This document shows, piece after piece, positions 41,457 through 50,697 of a stretch of 64,000 nt of DNA (its first letter is position 1; every line of letters begins with the position of its first letter). Origin of the DNA: Calothrix sp. FI2-JRJ7. GTDB taxonomy: Bacteria > Cyanobacteriota > Cyanobacteriia > Cyanobacteriales > Nostocaceae. The stretch lies in assembly GCA_019359675.1 (NCBI GenBank), contig JAHHGX010000020.1, positions 186,001 to 250,000 of the forward strand. The letters run 5' to 3'. The position numbers and the translations under genes are program-made. The notes below the pieces were generated by a model that saw nothing but the letters and a program-made list of their open reading frames with translations, was not told the origin of the DNA and did no database searches.

Positions 41457-41696
41457 TGAGTTGATTTTGTGAAACTTCTAGCCGTCTCGTTACATTATTA
41501 CTTAAATAATTTTGCCCGATTATGGAGGCGCCTGCGCGTGTAGAATAGTTAAAATGTTAGCTTCTAATGTGATTAATACAAAATTAATACATTACAAGCA
41601 CGTAGCAAGTATAACAGCTAACTTAATTTATTAATCGTAGAAATTTGGTATAAATTTGAGAAGGGGGAATAGGCGCGCCAATCCCCCAACATCTAC

Positions 41697-42845
41697 CTAA
41701 ACAATAGGCGTTAATGATTGCCGGATATTAGAATGTTCTGATTCCCAATCTAATGGATTCCAATCACGCTCTTCAAGCGCCATTTGCTCTATTAAACTAG
41801 CTAAACGTAAAGCTTTTAATGCTTGTTCTCCACCCACAGAAGGAGGATTGCCACCACGAACACAGTTGACGAAATGGTCTAATTCCGCGCGTAAAGGCTC
41901 AATATTGCTAGTGTAAACTTTTTCAATTAAGCCATCTTGCTTGTAAAGTCCTTGTCGAAAATCGGTGTTTGGGTTAGCTCCTGTGTGTCGATGAATCAAT
42001 ATTTCGTTTTTAAGAAAATCTGCTTCAGTTAGTGAGTTTTGACAGTGAGCTAAGATATTGCGAGTTTTTCGATGCGTAATTTTACTTGCAGTCAGTGTAG
42101 CGACAACCCCGTTCGCAAATCCTAATGTTGCTGTCACATAATCTAAATAAACAGAGTCTGGACTGCGAGTCCCGCTAGCAGTTAACTTAACCACAGGCGC
42201 CGCAGCTAAATCAAGCAATAAATCAATATCATGAATCATTAAATCCAAGACAACTGACACATCGTTAGCTCGATTTGAGTAAGGACTCATTCTGTGCGCT
42301 TCGAGAGCTAAAACTTTTTCGGTTTTCAGAACTTTACTCAATTCTTGAAAAACAGGGTTAAAGCGCTCAATGTGACCGACTTGCAAAATACATCCCGACT
42401 CAGCAGCAGCATTAACGAGCGATTCTGCTTCAGAAAGACTTGCAGCAATAGGCTTTTCGATTAGAACATGGACGCCTGCTAACAAACAACTAATACCGAC
42501 GGCGTAATGCATCCTTGTTGGCACTGCAATACAAACCGCATCGACAAGAGGTAGCAGGTCAGCATAATCTTCAAAAAAGCGAGCTTTGTACTTGCTTGCT
42601 GTTTCCAGTCCACGCTCAAAATTAATATCTGCCACTCCCACTAGTTCAACGTCTTTCATTGAACTAAAAACGCGGACGTGATGTTGCCCCATGTTACCTA
42701 CACCAATCACACCGACGCGGATAGGGCGTAGTGGGCTACGTTGTGTATATGGATTTGGTTCTGCCACTGACATGCTATCTTGCACTATTATTCTCTCCTC
42801 AACCACCAAATATAGAGATGCTACGGACATTGGCATATCATACAA
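41697..42845 (-). CDS. Gfo/Idh/MocA-family NAD(P) oxidoreductase
   Basis: 382 residues as read; a start at MSVAEPNPYTQRSP (about 42773) is more likely. 'IRVGVIGVGNMGQHHVRVF' is the Rossmann loop, 'CIAVPTRMHYAVGISCLLAG' and 'VLIEKPIAASLSEAESL' give the E-K-P motif, 'LVLDLMIHDIDLLL'-type sequence supplies the active-site D/H. Resembles cyanobacterial UDP-N-acetylglucosamine 3-dehydrogenase-like proteins; the substrate is not settled. Confidence 0.85.
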   Translation of the reverse strand: MYDMPMSVASLYLVVEERIIVQDSMSVAEPNPYTQRSPLRPIRVGVIGVGNMGQHHVRVFSSMKDVELVGVADINFERGLETASKYKARFFEDYADLLPLVDAVCIAVPTRMHYAVGISCLLAGVHVLIEKPIAASLSEAESLVNAAAESGCILQVGHIERFNPVFQELSKVLKTEKVLALEAHRMSPYSNRANDVSVVLDLMIHDIDLLLDLAAAPVVKLTASGTRSPDSVYLDYVTATLGFANGVVATLTASKITHRKTRNILAHCQNSLTEADFLKNEILIHRHTGANPNTDFRQGLYKQDGLIEKVYTSNIEPLRAELDHFVNCVRGGNPPSVGGEQALKALRLASLIEQMALEERDWNPLDWESEHSNIRQSLTPIV

Positions 42846-43274
42846 AATACCAATAACGAGCCGTTTTAAACCATCCAGATGGTAACATGGAGGTTATATC
42901 TATGAAGAATTTCAAAGTTTGTTGTGAGTTCCCGTAACATGAGGTCTTATGCGCGCATTCCCTACACTATGGGATTCTACTTACGAGCGTTTTTGTATAC
43001 TATATACAAAATTGAATAAGTCTTCTCGCAAACTTTATATATTTTACTCCAAATACCGATTAGCCGGATTCATGTTACTACAGCGCAATTGCAGCTTATC
43101 AGCAACAAAATAAAAATTATTTTTAAATTTAGAAACCCGCTTTCTTGGTTGAAATATTGTAATGAAAAGAACAATTTTGCGTAGAAACCGGGTTTCTATT
43201 TTCTTTTAATTGGGAATAAAACTGTATTCGTCGATACGTTTACCATCAAAATTTTAACTCCATTACTTCCAATT
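42846..43274. other. Intergenic region with a repeat
   Basis: 430 bp without a convincing gene. It contains a GCGCGC at 42951 and the family C repeat at 43131-43197. Tiny frames (for example MKNFKVCCEFP at 42902) have no support. Confidence 0.5.
43131..43197. repeat. Dispersed repeat, family C
   Basis: AGAAACCCGCTTTCT and AGAAACCGGGTTTCT flank the core TGTAATGAAAAGAACAATTT. The first arm has a base change (G for G/C) not matched in its own stem. Confidence 0.75.
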
Positions 43275-44603
43275 TTAAACTTCTAATTTTCGCAGTTGAA
43301 TTTGGTGCAAGCGTGGACCAACGACTGAGATAACCGTGAACTCCAGGTTTTGGTAGATAAAAATTTCCCCCAAAGCTGGAATTTTCTGCAATTGATACAG
43401 TAAGAAGCCTCCTACTGTCTGATATTCTCTTGTCAGAGGTAAATTGATATGTAAATTTTCATTTAATTCTTCGACATTGATTTGTGCTTGCACCAAATAT
43501 GTGTGTTCATCCAGAACTTGAATAGATAGATTATTCGCATTCTCTGAGTCATTGGCATCACCGATAATAGTACCAATAACGTCTTCGATAGTAACCAGTC
43601 CAGCAGTTTGCCCAAACTCATCTACCACCATCACCATTGCTGGCTTTTGTCGCTGCATCACTGGCAGCAATTCATGGAGCAGTGTGTTTTCTGGGACAAA
43701 GCTTGCTGGTCTTATCCAAGGTTGAATTTGTGTATCTAGCGTGAGTTTGCCTAGAGCTAACGGTTTTGTTAGGTCTTTAAAGTAAGCAATACCACGAACG
43801 TCATCCAAATCTTCACCTATGACGGGGTAGCATGAATAACCAGTAGTTATCATTGTTTTGAGCAAAGTTTGTAATGAGGCGTTTACTGGTAGTGATACGA
43901 TACTAGTACGGGGAATCATTACTGCTTGAACGGTAATTTCTCCAAATTCAAAAACCCTTTTAAGTAATTTTCGTTCTTTCGCAAGTAGCCCTGTTGATTC
44001 GCGTTCGGTCGATATAATTAGCTGCAATTCTTCAGATGTAACAGGCGGGCGCCAGCTTTTACCAGTATACTCAATACCAAAAAGTCCGAGTAAGCATCGA
44101 TTAGATTGATTGAGTATCCAGATAAACGGTCTAAAGAATCTAACTATTGCTTTGAAAAGCGGACCCAAAAATCTTGCAAGCTGTTCCGAGTAAAGAATTG
44201 CCAGCGATTTTGGGCAAAGTTCACCCAAAACAATTTGCAAGTAAGCAATTAAAAGAAAAGTAATGGGAATTGAAAGCGAATGCATAACAAAAAAATTCAT
44301 CCCACTAGGCAGTGGTAATGACGTCAGCCATAGATCAATCAATTTAACCATCGTGCTTTCCCCTATCCATCCCAACGCCAAGCTGGATAGGGTTATGCCT
44401 AATTGAGTAGTAGATAGTAGTCTATCTATACTACGATGCAGCGATTCAACTGCAACGGCACCTGCATCACCTGACTCAACCAACTGGTGGATGCGCGAAC
44501 GTCGCACCGTCACCATCGAAAACTCAGCAATCACAAAAAAAGCATTGATTGCAATCAGCAACAACACCGACAACAACCTCAGCCCCACATCTCTGAAACT
44601 CAC
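43275..44603 (-). CDS. CNNM/CorC/HlyC-type hemolysin family membrane protein
   Basis: 442 residues. DUF21 (CNNM) transmembrane domain (four spans, about 5-180), a CBS pair ('VMIPRTSIVSLPVN', about 225-345) with 'TAGLVTIEDVIGTIIGD', and a CorC_HlyC C-terminal domain. Members are linked to Mg2+ or cation export; they are not true hemolysins. Full length and stands alone between two minus genes. Confidence 0.88.
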   Translation of the reverse strand: MSFRDVGLRLLSVLLLIAINAFFVIAEFSMVTVRRSRIHQLVESGDAGAVAVESLHRSIDRLLSTTQLGITLSSLALGWIGESTMVKLIDLWLTSLPLPSGMNFFVMHSLSIPITFLLIAYLQIVLGELCPKSLAILYSEQLARFLGPLFKAIVRFFRPFIWILNQSNRCLLGLFGIEYTGKSWRPPVTSEELQLIISTERESTGLLAKERKLLKRVFEFGEITVQAVMIPRTSIVSLPVNASLQTLLKTMITTGYSCYPVIGEDLDDVRGIAYFKDLTKPLALGKLTLDTQIQPWIRPASFVPENTLLHELLPVMQRQKPAMVMVVDEFGQTAGLVTIEDVIGTIIGDANDSENANNLSIQVLDEHTYLVQAQINVEELNENLHINLPLTREYQTVGGFLLYQLQKIPALGEIFIYQNLEFTVISVVGPRLHQIQLRKLEV

Positions 44604-44643
44604 TTTATTGATAACCCGCCAATAAATAAGCGCCCACTAAAAT

Positions 44644-45333
44644 TTATCTTTCCACTGGGATATTCGATACTTCAAGTCGCATTTTTTGTGCTGGGTAGTC
44701 AGTCAAAGCTAGTGATATTTTTTTGACATCATCAAGTAGTGGTGTAGGAATACTAACCGTTCCAGTAAATTCTGAGCTATTTCCTGGTAATTCGGCGGGT
44801 AATCCTTCAGTACTTTGGCTAAGAGTTCTGCCCTTATCGTCCGTAACATCCAAAAAACTATACAAAAAACGTACAGTTTCTGAACCTTTGTTTTGCATTT
44901 TTACCCTAAGTAACAAATCGCCACCCGAAAAGCGTGCTGACTGTACCGAGAAGTTCACACCGCCATTTTCAGCATTGATAGGAAATCCAGCTTGAGGCTT
45001 TTCTTGTGTCTCCTTTGGTTTCTCTTCTGGCTTTTGCTTTTCCTTATCTTCGTCATCATCAGACTTCGACGCTTTAGCAGCCTTAGTCTTACCTTCAATA
45101 CGTGCCTTTACAATTTTTAATATTTCTTCTTCCCTTAATAATGCCACTCCTGTGTGTGCCGTATTACCAGATTTAGCGCTAGCAAACTTACTAGTAGGAC
45201 GTGCGTCGGGTGTAGTTACGCCTTTTAGGGCTTTACTACCGACATCAAAACCGATTATTGCACTTACAGAACCAGCTCCCAACATCAGGGTTAATAAAGT
45301 CAACGTCAGAAGCACAGTAGAATTAAGTTTCAT
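44644..45333 (-). CDS. Secreted hypothetical protein with acidic-basic linker
   Basis: 229 residues. Signal peptide (VLLTLTLLTLMLGAGSVSA), then a disordered Lys/Glu/Ser-rich part with 'KASKSDDDEDKEKQKPEEKPKE' and a beta-rich C-terminal domain ('LLLRVKMQNKGSETVRFLYSFLDV' and so on), resembling a small immunoglobulin-like fold of cyanobacterial secreted proteins. No named family. The linker is probably flexible. Confidence 0.65.
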   Translation of the reverse strand: MKLNSTVLLTLTLLTLMLGAGSVSAIIGFDVGSKALKGVTTPDARPTSKFASAKSGNTAHTGVALLREEEILKIVKARIEGKTKAAKASKSDDDEDKEKQKPEEKPKETQEKPQAGFPINAENGGVNFSVQSARFSGGDLLLRVKMQNKGSETVRFLYSFLDVTDDKGRTLSQSTEGLPAELPGNSSEFTGTVSIPTPLLDDVKKISLALTDYPAQKMRLEVSNIPVER

Positions 45334-45564
45334 CGCTCTTAATACTCAAGAGAATAAAGAATTGGGCTAATGTAACAATAGAGGGGTTTGTGAACTAAAA
45401 GCATTAGTCAACTTTATCAATATTAGTTTGCACTATTTTATTCTCAAATTATGTATTATAATCCGATAAACTACCACTACTGACTTAACATTTACAGATT
45501 TTTTTTGACAGAGCAGCTGGCAAAAGTCTTTTTGTGTGTTATTGTAGATTATTAGTTTAGTCAG

Positions 45565-45637
45565 CCAGGGTTGGCCGATCGGTTTAGGCAACGAACTCAT
45601 AATTCGTCCCAGACAGGTTCAACTCCTGTACCCTGGA
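45565..45637 (+). tRNA. tRNA with CAU anticodon (Met or Ile2), unusual D arm
   Basis: 73 nt without an encoded CCA. Acceptor CCAGGGT pairs with ACCCTGG (discriminator A). Anticodon stem ACGAA/TTCGT with loop CTCATAA. T arm ACAGG-TTCAACT-CCTGT. The D arm is long for a CAU tRNA (GCCGATCGGTTTAGGC), like Ser/Leu tRNAs. It is not the initiator type, which has three G-C pairs beside the anticodon. Elongator Met, or a lysidine-modified Ile tRNA, remain possible. Confidence 0.8.
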
Positions 45638-45655
45638 TTTTTATAACAGAACGAT

Positions 45656-45685
45656 GTAGAGACGCGAGGAACATCGCGTCTCTAC
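45656..45685. repeat. Family A palindrome between tRNA and a convergent gene
   Basis: GTAGAGACGCGAGGAACATC then GCGTCTCTAC. Stem arms GTAGAGACGCGA and TCGCGTCTCTAC with a small loop. It lies after the tRNA and before the stop of 45695-46114. Confidence 0.75.
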
Positions 45686-45694
45686 ACACGTATA

Positions 45695-46114
45695 TTATCT
45701 TTGTTCAAATCGGAACTCAGTGCCGCTTCTGAGCTTCTCTTGATTCATACGTGGGGACATCATTAAAGATGTATTGTAAGGGTTGGGTAGGTCTGGTGTA
45801 CGAATGTACGGGTCATTCATTGCTTGCTGCATAATTACATCTCGGTAAAGCGCGTTTACCAAGTCAGCATCTCTCTCAATTTCTTTTTCAGGGAAAGAGC
45901 TACGGAAAGGTGTACCTGTACCTAATATCAAGTCAATATCTCGATTGATACCTTGGTTACGGTAATAGTTAGGACTATTCTTATAGAAAGCTCTTTCCAT
46001 TGCATCAGCTGCGGTTTCATAGCCAGGTGCGCTTTCTTGTGCTGCTGCAACTGATGGAACTGATGCTGCTAGTAGTATAAAAAGACTACTTAATAATTTA
46101 AACTTTAAACCCAC
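45695..46114 (-). CDS. Secreted hypothetical protein
   Basis: 139 residues: signal peptide (KLLSSLFILLAASVPSVAAAQ), then a Tyr/Asn/Arg-rich sequence 'ERAFYKNSPNYYRNQGINRD', 'NDPYIRTPDLPNPYNTSL'. Mature part about 115 residues. Typical of uncharacterised cyanobacterial exported proteins, possibly a short repeat or wall-associated polypeptide. No named family. Confidence 0.65.
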   Translation of the reverse strand: MGLKFKLLSSLFILLAASVPSVAAAQESAPGYETAADAMERAFYKNSPNYYRNQGINRDIDLILGTGTPFRSSFPEKEIERDADLVNALYRDVIMQQAMNDPYIRTPDLPNPYNTSLMMSPRMNQEKLRSGTEFRFEQR

Positions 46115-46250
46115 AATTAAATTACTCCTACTTTATGAACTATTAAGCTATTGCTCGTGGGCGCCTCAAGAGCGCACATCATAATTTATGCTTAGTTTGG
46201 GAACTCGGATGAGTTCAACTTTGGTGTAGCACAATTTTTTACCAGTTGTA

Positions 46251-46871
46251 ATGAGTTATTCCGCTGAAATTAGTCATAAATCAGATGTTTGGGCTGCCAG
46301 TACTGATATATCTACCCTACGTGACAAGTTATTAGATTTACTTTGCGAAGATGCGTACAAAGAAGGAGATTTTGTTCTTTCCTCTGGGGCAAAAAGTACA
46401 TACTATATAAACGGCAAGTTAATAACGCTGCATCCAATGGGCGCCTTGGCTATTGGCAGGTTACTTTTAAATATGTTGCCACCCGATACACAAGCTGTAG
46501 CTGGGTTAACTTTAGGCGCCGACCCCATAGTGAGTGCTGTTAGCGTTGTATCGGCATATGAGAATAAACCTGTATGCGCGCTTATTATTCGTAAAGAAGC
46601 TAAAGGTCATGGTACACAAGCGTATATTGAAGGGCCTGTTTTACAAAGTGGCGCCAAAGTTGTTGTGTTAGAAGATGTTGTCACAACTGGACAGTCAGCA
46701 ATGAAAGCTGTAACTCGACTGCGTGATGCTGGTTATGTAGTTGATGAAGTTATTTCGCTGGTGGATAGGAAACAAGGTGGCGCCGAGTTTTATGAGTCGC
46801 AAAATTTAAAGTTTGAAGCTGTGTTTGATATTGAGGATATTCAAAAGAGATATAAAGATTTACAGGTTTAA
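46251..46871 (+). CDS. pyrE: Orotate phosphoribosyltransferase
   Basis: 206 residues. 'GDFVLSSGAKSTYYINGKLITLHP' is the orotate/PRPP region and 'AKVVVLEDVVTTGQSAMKAVTRLRDAGY' is the PRPP loop. It converts orotate and PRPP to OMP in pyrimidine synthesis. The first 15 residues differ from most PyrE and the start could be the ATG or an alternative nearby. Four GGCGCC sites in 620 bp, all in the coding part. Confidence 0.95.
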   Translation: MSYSAEISHKSDVWAASTDISTLRDKLLDLLCEDAYKEGDFVLSSGAKSTYYINGKLITLHPMGALAIGRLLLNMLPPDTQAVAGLTLGADPIVSAVSVVSAYENKPVCALIIRKEAKGHGTQAYIEGPVLQSGAKVVVLEDVVTTGQSAMKAVTRLRDAGYVVDEVISLVDRKQGGAEFYESQNLKFEAVFDIEDIQKRYKDLQV

Positions 46872-47043
46872 TTTGTAGCACAGGGTAAAGTTGGCAACGG
46901 ATGATAAACGGATGTAACGGATAAGTGATTTTAAATAATTAGACTTTGTTTGATTATCAATCACTTATCTCTTAGATTCAGCTACAATTTATGAATACCT
47001 GTACTAATGATTAAAATCATTAGTTTTTTGGAAGTCGGTACAT

Positions 47044-47889
47044 ATGGTTATAGCCACATCCAAGCTTCAATCACCTATCGTTACCTGGGAGAAACTTCCA
47101 GACGATTTTATACTGCCTGATGAACCTGTGGAGAATATTCAGCAACCCCCGCTTGCAGCAGCTGTCACCGATGCTTTAATTGCAGCAAATTTGGTTCAAT
47201 CAGATATGTTGATTGCTTCAAACTTTGCTCTTGCCGCTAATATTAGCCAAAAAACTGTTGTTAAGGCGCCAGACTGGCTATATGTACCGCACGTATCACC
47301 AGTTGCTGCTGGAGTAATTCGTCGTAGTTACACACCTAATATAGAAGGTAGTTCTGTAGCTGTAGTGATGGAATTTCTCTCAGACACTGAGTGTGGAGAA
47401 TACTCTATTCGCCCCACACCACCTTACGGAAAATTATACTTTTACGAACAGGTGCTGCAAGTTCCTACTTACGTAATTTTTGACCCATATGCAATAACTT
47501 TAGAAGTACGGCGCCTTGAAAATGGTCGATATGCTTTGCAGGAAGGAGTATCAGGACGTTTTTGGATTCCAGAATTAGAGTTATTTTTAGGAATTTGGCA
47601 AGGAACTCGTGCAGGTTCAGATATTACTAATTGGTTAAGATGGTGGGACGAAGCTGGTAATTTATTACTGTGGAGTTCCGAACAGGCAGAGTTAGAACGC
47701 CAACGCGCAGAAGCGGAGCGCCAACGTGCAGAAGCGGAGCGCCAACGCGCAGAAGTTGAACGTCAACGTGCAGAAGTTGAAAGTCAACGCGCAGAAGCTG
47801 AAAGTCAACGCGCAGAAGCTGAACGACAGCGTGGAGAACTTTTAGCTGCGAAACTGCGAGAATTAGGTATAGACCCAGAGGCGCCGTGA
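47044..47889 (+). CDS. Uma2 family nuclease-like protein with C-terminal coiled coil
   Basis: 281 residues. The first 200 form a Uma2/DUF820 restriction-nuclease-like domain: D77 in 'KAPDWLYVP', E110 in 'VVMEFLSD', then K130 and 'VPTYVIFDPYAI'. The last 60 are eight 7-residue repeats close to (R/S)QRAE(A/V)E, a predicted coiled coil for self-association. Uma2 proteins are abundant in cyanobacteria and have no proven function. A good terminator hairpin follows. Confidence 0.85.
   Translation: MVIATSKLQSPIVTWEKLPDDFILPDEPVENIQQPPLAAAVTDALIAANLVQSDMLIASNFALAANISQKTVVKAPDWLYVPHVSPVAAGVIRRSYTPNIEGSSVAVVMEFLSDTECGEYSIRPTPPYGKLYFYEQVLQVPTYVIFDPYAITLEVRRLENGRYALQEGVSGRFWIPELELFLGIWQGTRAGSDITNWLRWWDEAGNLLLWSSEQAELERQRAEAERQRAEAERQRAEVERQRAEVESQRAEAESQRAEAERQRGELLAAKLRELGIDPEAP
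47690..47830 (+). repeat. 21-bp tandem repeats coding the coiled coil
   Basis: GAGCGCCAACGTGCAGAAGCG and close variants follow in series, each encoding one seven-residue (E/V/S)RQRAEA unit. Seven or eight copies; copy number may vary between strains. Confidence 0.75.
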
Positions 47890-47951
47890 CCTCTGTGACT
47901 ATTGCTTAAGCAAAATTTCCCTGCGTTACGAGGAAAACTTAACCTTATACT

Positions 47952-47986
47952 TAGGAGTGCAATATATTGAATTACACTCCTTTTTA
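47952..47986 (+). terminator. Stem-loop terminator after Uma2
   Basis: AGGAGTG at 47953-47959 pairs with CACTCCT at 47975-47981 and is followed by TTTTT. It lies just before the convergent dynamin gene. Confidence 0.75.
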
Positions 47987-47998
47987 AGTAAGCTATAA

Positions 47999-50608
47999 TC
48001 AAAACTCTTGTAATATTGCTTCCATTTTATTGTTTAGCTGTTCAAGCTCTTGCTGTTTTTGACATATCCATGTTTTGTCAGCTTGACGTTGTTCTAGAGT
48101 TTCTTGGTGTGCTTTTTCATGCTGCTGTAAAAGATTTTCATACAGCGAGATAGCTTGAGATATTACTCTACTTGCTGATTCGACTTTAGTGTTAAATACA
48201 GAAGTAGTAATTTCATCCAGCTTCTCAGAAAGTTTATCGATAGAGTCATCAAATTTTTGAAATCCTATTTCAAAAACTTTCAACTTGATTTGGTCATGTA
48301 GCCCATCAATATCAAACATTCCTAAACCGAATGAACCAGCGATTGTAGCAGCTATACTGGCAACAATAACTGCAACGAAGCCAAGACCCGTAAATACTAT
48401 TAATCCAGCAGCTAAAGCTCCACCTATCCCTAAACCACCACCTATTCCTCCTAAACCCATAAAATCATCGTTTATGCCGCTAATGGATAATTGAAGCTGT
48501 TGACTAAAATCAGCTTTGACTTGCTGTTCGATATTCTTAAATTCTGATTGAATTGCATCTAGTTCATGCTCGATATTAGCATCTAGAATTTTTAAGTTAT
48601 TTTGCAGGATGACATTTTTTAGCTGTGCATTTCCCCAATCATCTATTTCTTGTGATAAGTCTTTAACAAATTGATTAGTATAGTCTTGAATGAGTTGATT
48701 TTGGCTCCAAACAGGGCTGTGTTCAGAATACCAGTACTGACTTTTTTCAGCCATACGTTCGCCTAACTCTTCACGCCACTCATCCCAAGAGTCAGCAGCT
48801 TCGTCAATTACTTGCTCTATTAATTGAGAAGCTATTAAACGAATCCTGATATCACGTCCACTAGCTTCACCTATTTGTTCAAATATTTTCTGTTTTTCAG
48901 CCTCAGAAATTTCTACTTTACCATCTAATATTTTTTGTGCTTGGTCTAACCCATCTAAGGATTTTTTTATTAAATCACTAACTTCACTTACAGAACGTTT
49001 CATTTTCAAGGCGCCACGTTCAAGTGTCAGGAATTTTTCAAGAGAGTCACTAAAAGCGTGGAAACTTTTTCTGTATTCGTCATCATTGCCATTGATAATA
49101 GCTTTCAATGCTGCCTTTGCTGATATATAATGAATACGATTTTCTCCTGTTGAACTGAGCAAGTTCTTATCCTTAACAAAGCTTGTAAGCCGCTGTTTAA
49201 TATCTTGTTTATCTTGTTCATCATCGAGAGAATCCATAAAATTAACTACGACAAACAGATTTTCCGCAGGCTCGTTATCTTTATTCGCATTTAAATATAA
49301 TCTGACATCCTGTATTAATTCTTTTTCTCTCTCAGGCAGAAGACGCATTGCATTTGTAAGGAAAATCGCTGCATCTGCATCTTTGAGGAGTTTTTGAGTA
49401 ATCGCTGTTCTCTCTGGGTGTTCATTTAACCCCGGAGAATCAAGAATTTCTACACCACTTTTACATAATTCTAAGTCAGGATGCTCAAAAATTATTTCTG
49501 CAATATTAGATTGTGCTAACTCGTCACTACGATGCTCAAGTGCTGCTTCTTTGGAAATTGCTGCTTTGAGTTTATATTCATCGAAAGCAATTTCCTCAGA
49601 GCGTCCATCTTTGTAACAGCAAATTACCCGTTTTTCAGTTCCATATTTCAGAACTGTAACCGTACCACTACAAGGAATTGCTCTTACTGGCTGAATTTCT
49701 TCACCTAGTAAGGCATTAAGTAATGTTGATTTTCCTTGACTAAATTCACCTACTACCGCCAATCTAAAACTCTGAGATTGTAATTTTTTAGACGCTGCTC
49801 CTACTTCATCAATTAATGTGCTATGCAAGAAACCACGCGCGTTACAATCTTCAACTACTTGGAAAACACGATAACAAAGATAGTCTAGTTCTTTTTGATT
49901 TTCTTGAAACTTTTTTAATCCACTATAAGCTATTTGTTTTTTTTGAGTTACTTGTTCTTCAGGTTTGGTAGGTAAAGTAGCTAGCATATCACTCGCAGCT
50001 TTTACAAAGGCAATATCTAACTCGTTAAACCGACAAGGGTCGAGCCAGAATCTTACTTCATCTAAAGCTGCGTAGTCTATATGATTATTATGAGCGAACG
50101 CTGACTCTAAAACTGATAAATATTTAGGGTTAATGCCCAAATGTTTACCGATGATTTGTAAATATTGCTTCTCAGATAAATCTATACCACCATCTATGGT
50201 TGATATTTCATAGCCAAAAGCTATCAGCAATAATTTCTCAGATTCAGAGAGGGAATTGCTGAGTGTAAGTAAATTATTAATTTGTTTGTAAATCTGGTTT
50301 TCTTTAATTCCTTTAATCATCAGATGCGTCAGGCGCCGTACATCACTTTCAGGTGTGCTAAATCTATAAAGGATTGTTAGCAGCTTTTGCTTTTCCTCTT
50401 CTGCCACTGTGCCATCTACAAATATTACTCCCAGCAACACTGTTACTAAACTTGCCAGAAATGTTACAGGTGCCGTGATGTGATTTTGAGTCAACTTTTG
50501 CCCAGTAATGCGTGATAACAAATCAACGATTGGAGAGCTAACTAAGGAAGTATTCATATATACAGTACATAGACTAGTTGGATTTAGTATTCCCACATCC
50601 TTAGCCAA
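47999..50608 (-). CDS. TerB-dynamin family GTPase
   Basis: Up to 869 residues; the realistic start is the ATG at residue 18 (MNTSLVSSPIVDLLSRI). Residues about 45-170 match a TerB-like helical domain ('LLGVIFVDGTVAEEEKQKLL' and 'IDGGIDLSEKQYLQIIGKHL'). Then the dynamin GTPase: P-loop 'VVGEFSQGKSTLLNAL' with GxxxxGKS at 287-295, G3 'DSPG' at 390-393, G4-like N-F-M-D at 456-459. Helical stalk and a paddle-like hydrophobic segment (about 720-765, many Gly/Ala). Bacterial dynamins remodel or protect membranes, some in phage defence. Divergent partner gene 89 bp away. Confidence 0.85.
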   Translation of the reverse strand: MAKDVGILNPTSLCTVYMNTSLVSSPIVDLLSRITGQKLTQNHITAPVTFLASLVTVLLGVIFVDGTVAEEEKQKLLTILYRFSTPESDVRRLTHLMIKGIKENQIYKQINNLLTLSNSLSESEKLLLIAFGYEISTIDGGIDLSEKQYLQIIGKHLGINPKYLSVLESAFAHNNHIDYAALDEVRFWLDPCRFNELDIAFVKAASDMLATLPTKPEEQVTQKKQIAYSGLKKFQENQKELDYLCYRVFQVVEDCNARGFLHSTLIDEVGAASKKLQSQSFRLAVVGEFSQGKSTLLNALLGEEIQPVRAIPCSGTVTVLKYGTEKRVICCYKDGRSEEIAFDEYKLKAAISKEAALEHRSDELAQSNIAEIIFEHPDLELCKSGVEILDSPGLNEHPERTAITQKLLKDADAAIFLTNAMRLLPEREKELIQDVRLYLNANKDNEPAENLFVVVNFMDSLDDEQDKQDIKQRLTSFVKDKNLLSSTGENRIHYISAKAALKAIINGNDDEYRKSFHAFSDSLEKFLTLERGALKMKRSVSEVSDLIKKSLDGLDQAQKILDGKVEISEAEKQKIFEQIGEASGRDIRIRLIASQLIEQVIDEAADSWDEWREELGERMAEKSQYWYSEHSPVWSQNQLIQDYTNQFVKDLSQEIDDWGNAQLKNVILQNNLKILDANIEHELDAIQSEFKNIEQQVKADFSQQLQLSISGINDDFMGLGGIGGGLGIGGALAAGLIVFTGLGFVAVIVASIAATIAGSFGLGMFDIDGLHDQIKLKVFEIGFQKFDDSIDKLSEKLDEITTSVFNTKVESASRVISQAISLYENLLQQHEKAHQETLEQRQADKTWICQKQQELEQLNNKMEAILQEF

Positions 50609-50697
50609 AATTTATCTATATACCGCGTAATTACGGTTATTTTCACTTTGATGAACAAGTTAGGCTCAAAAAAATTAACTTATAACGCCTTAAAATA

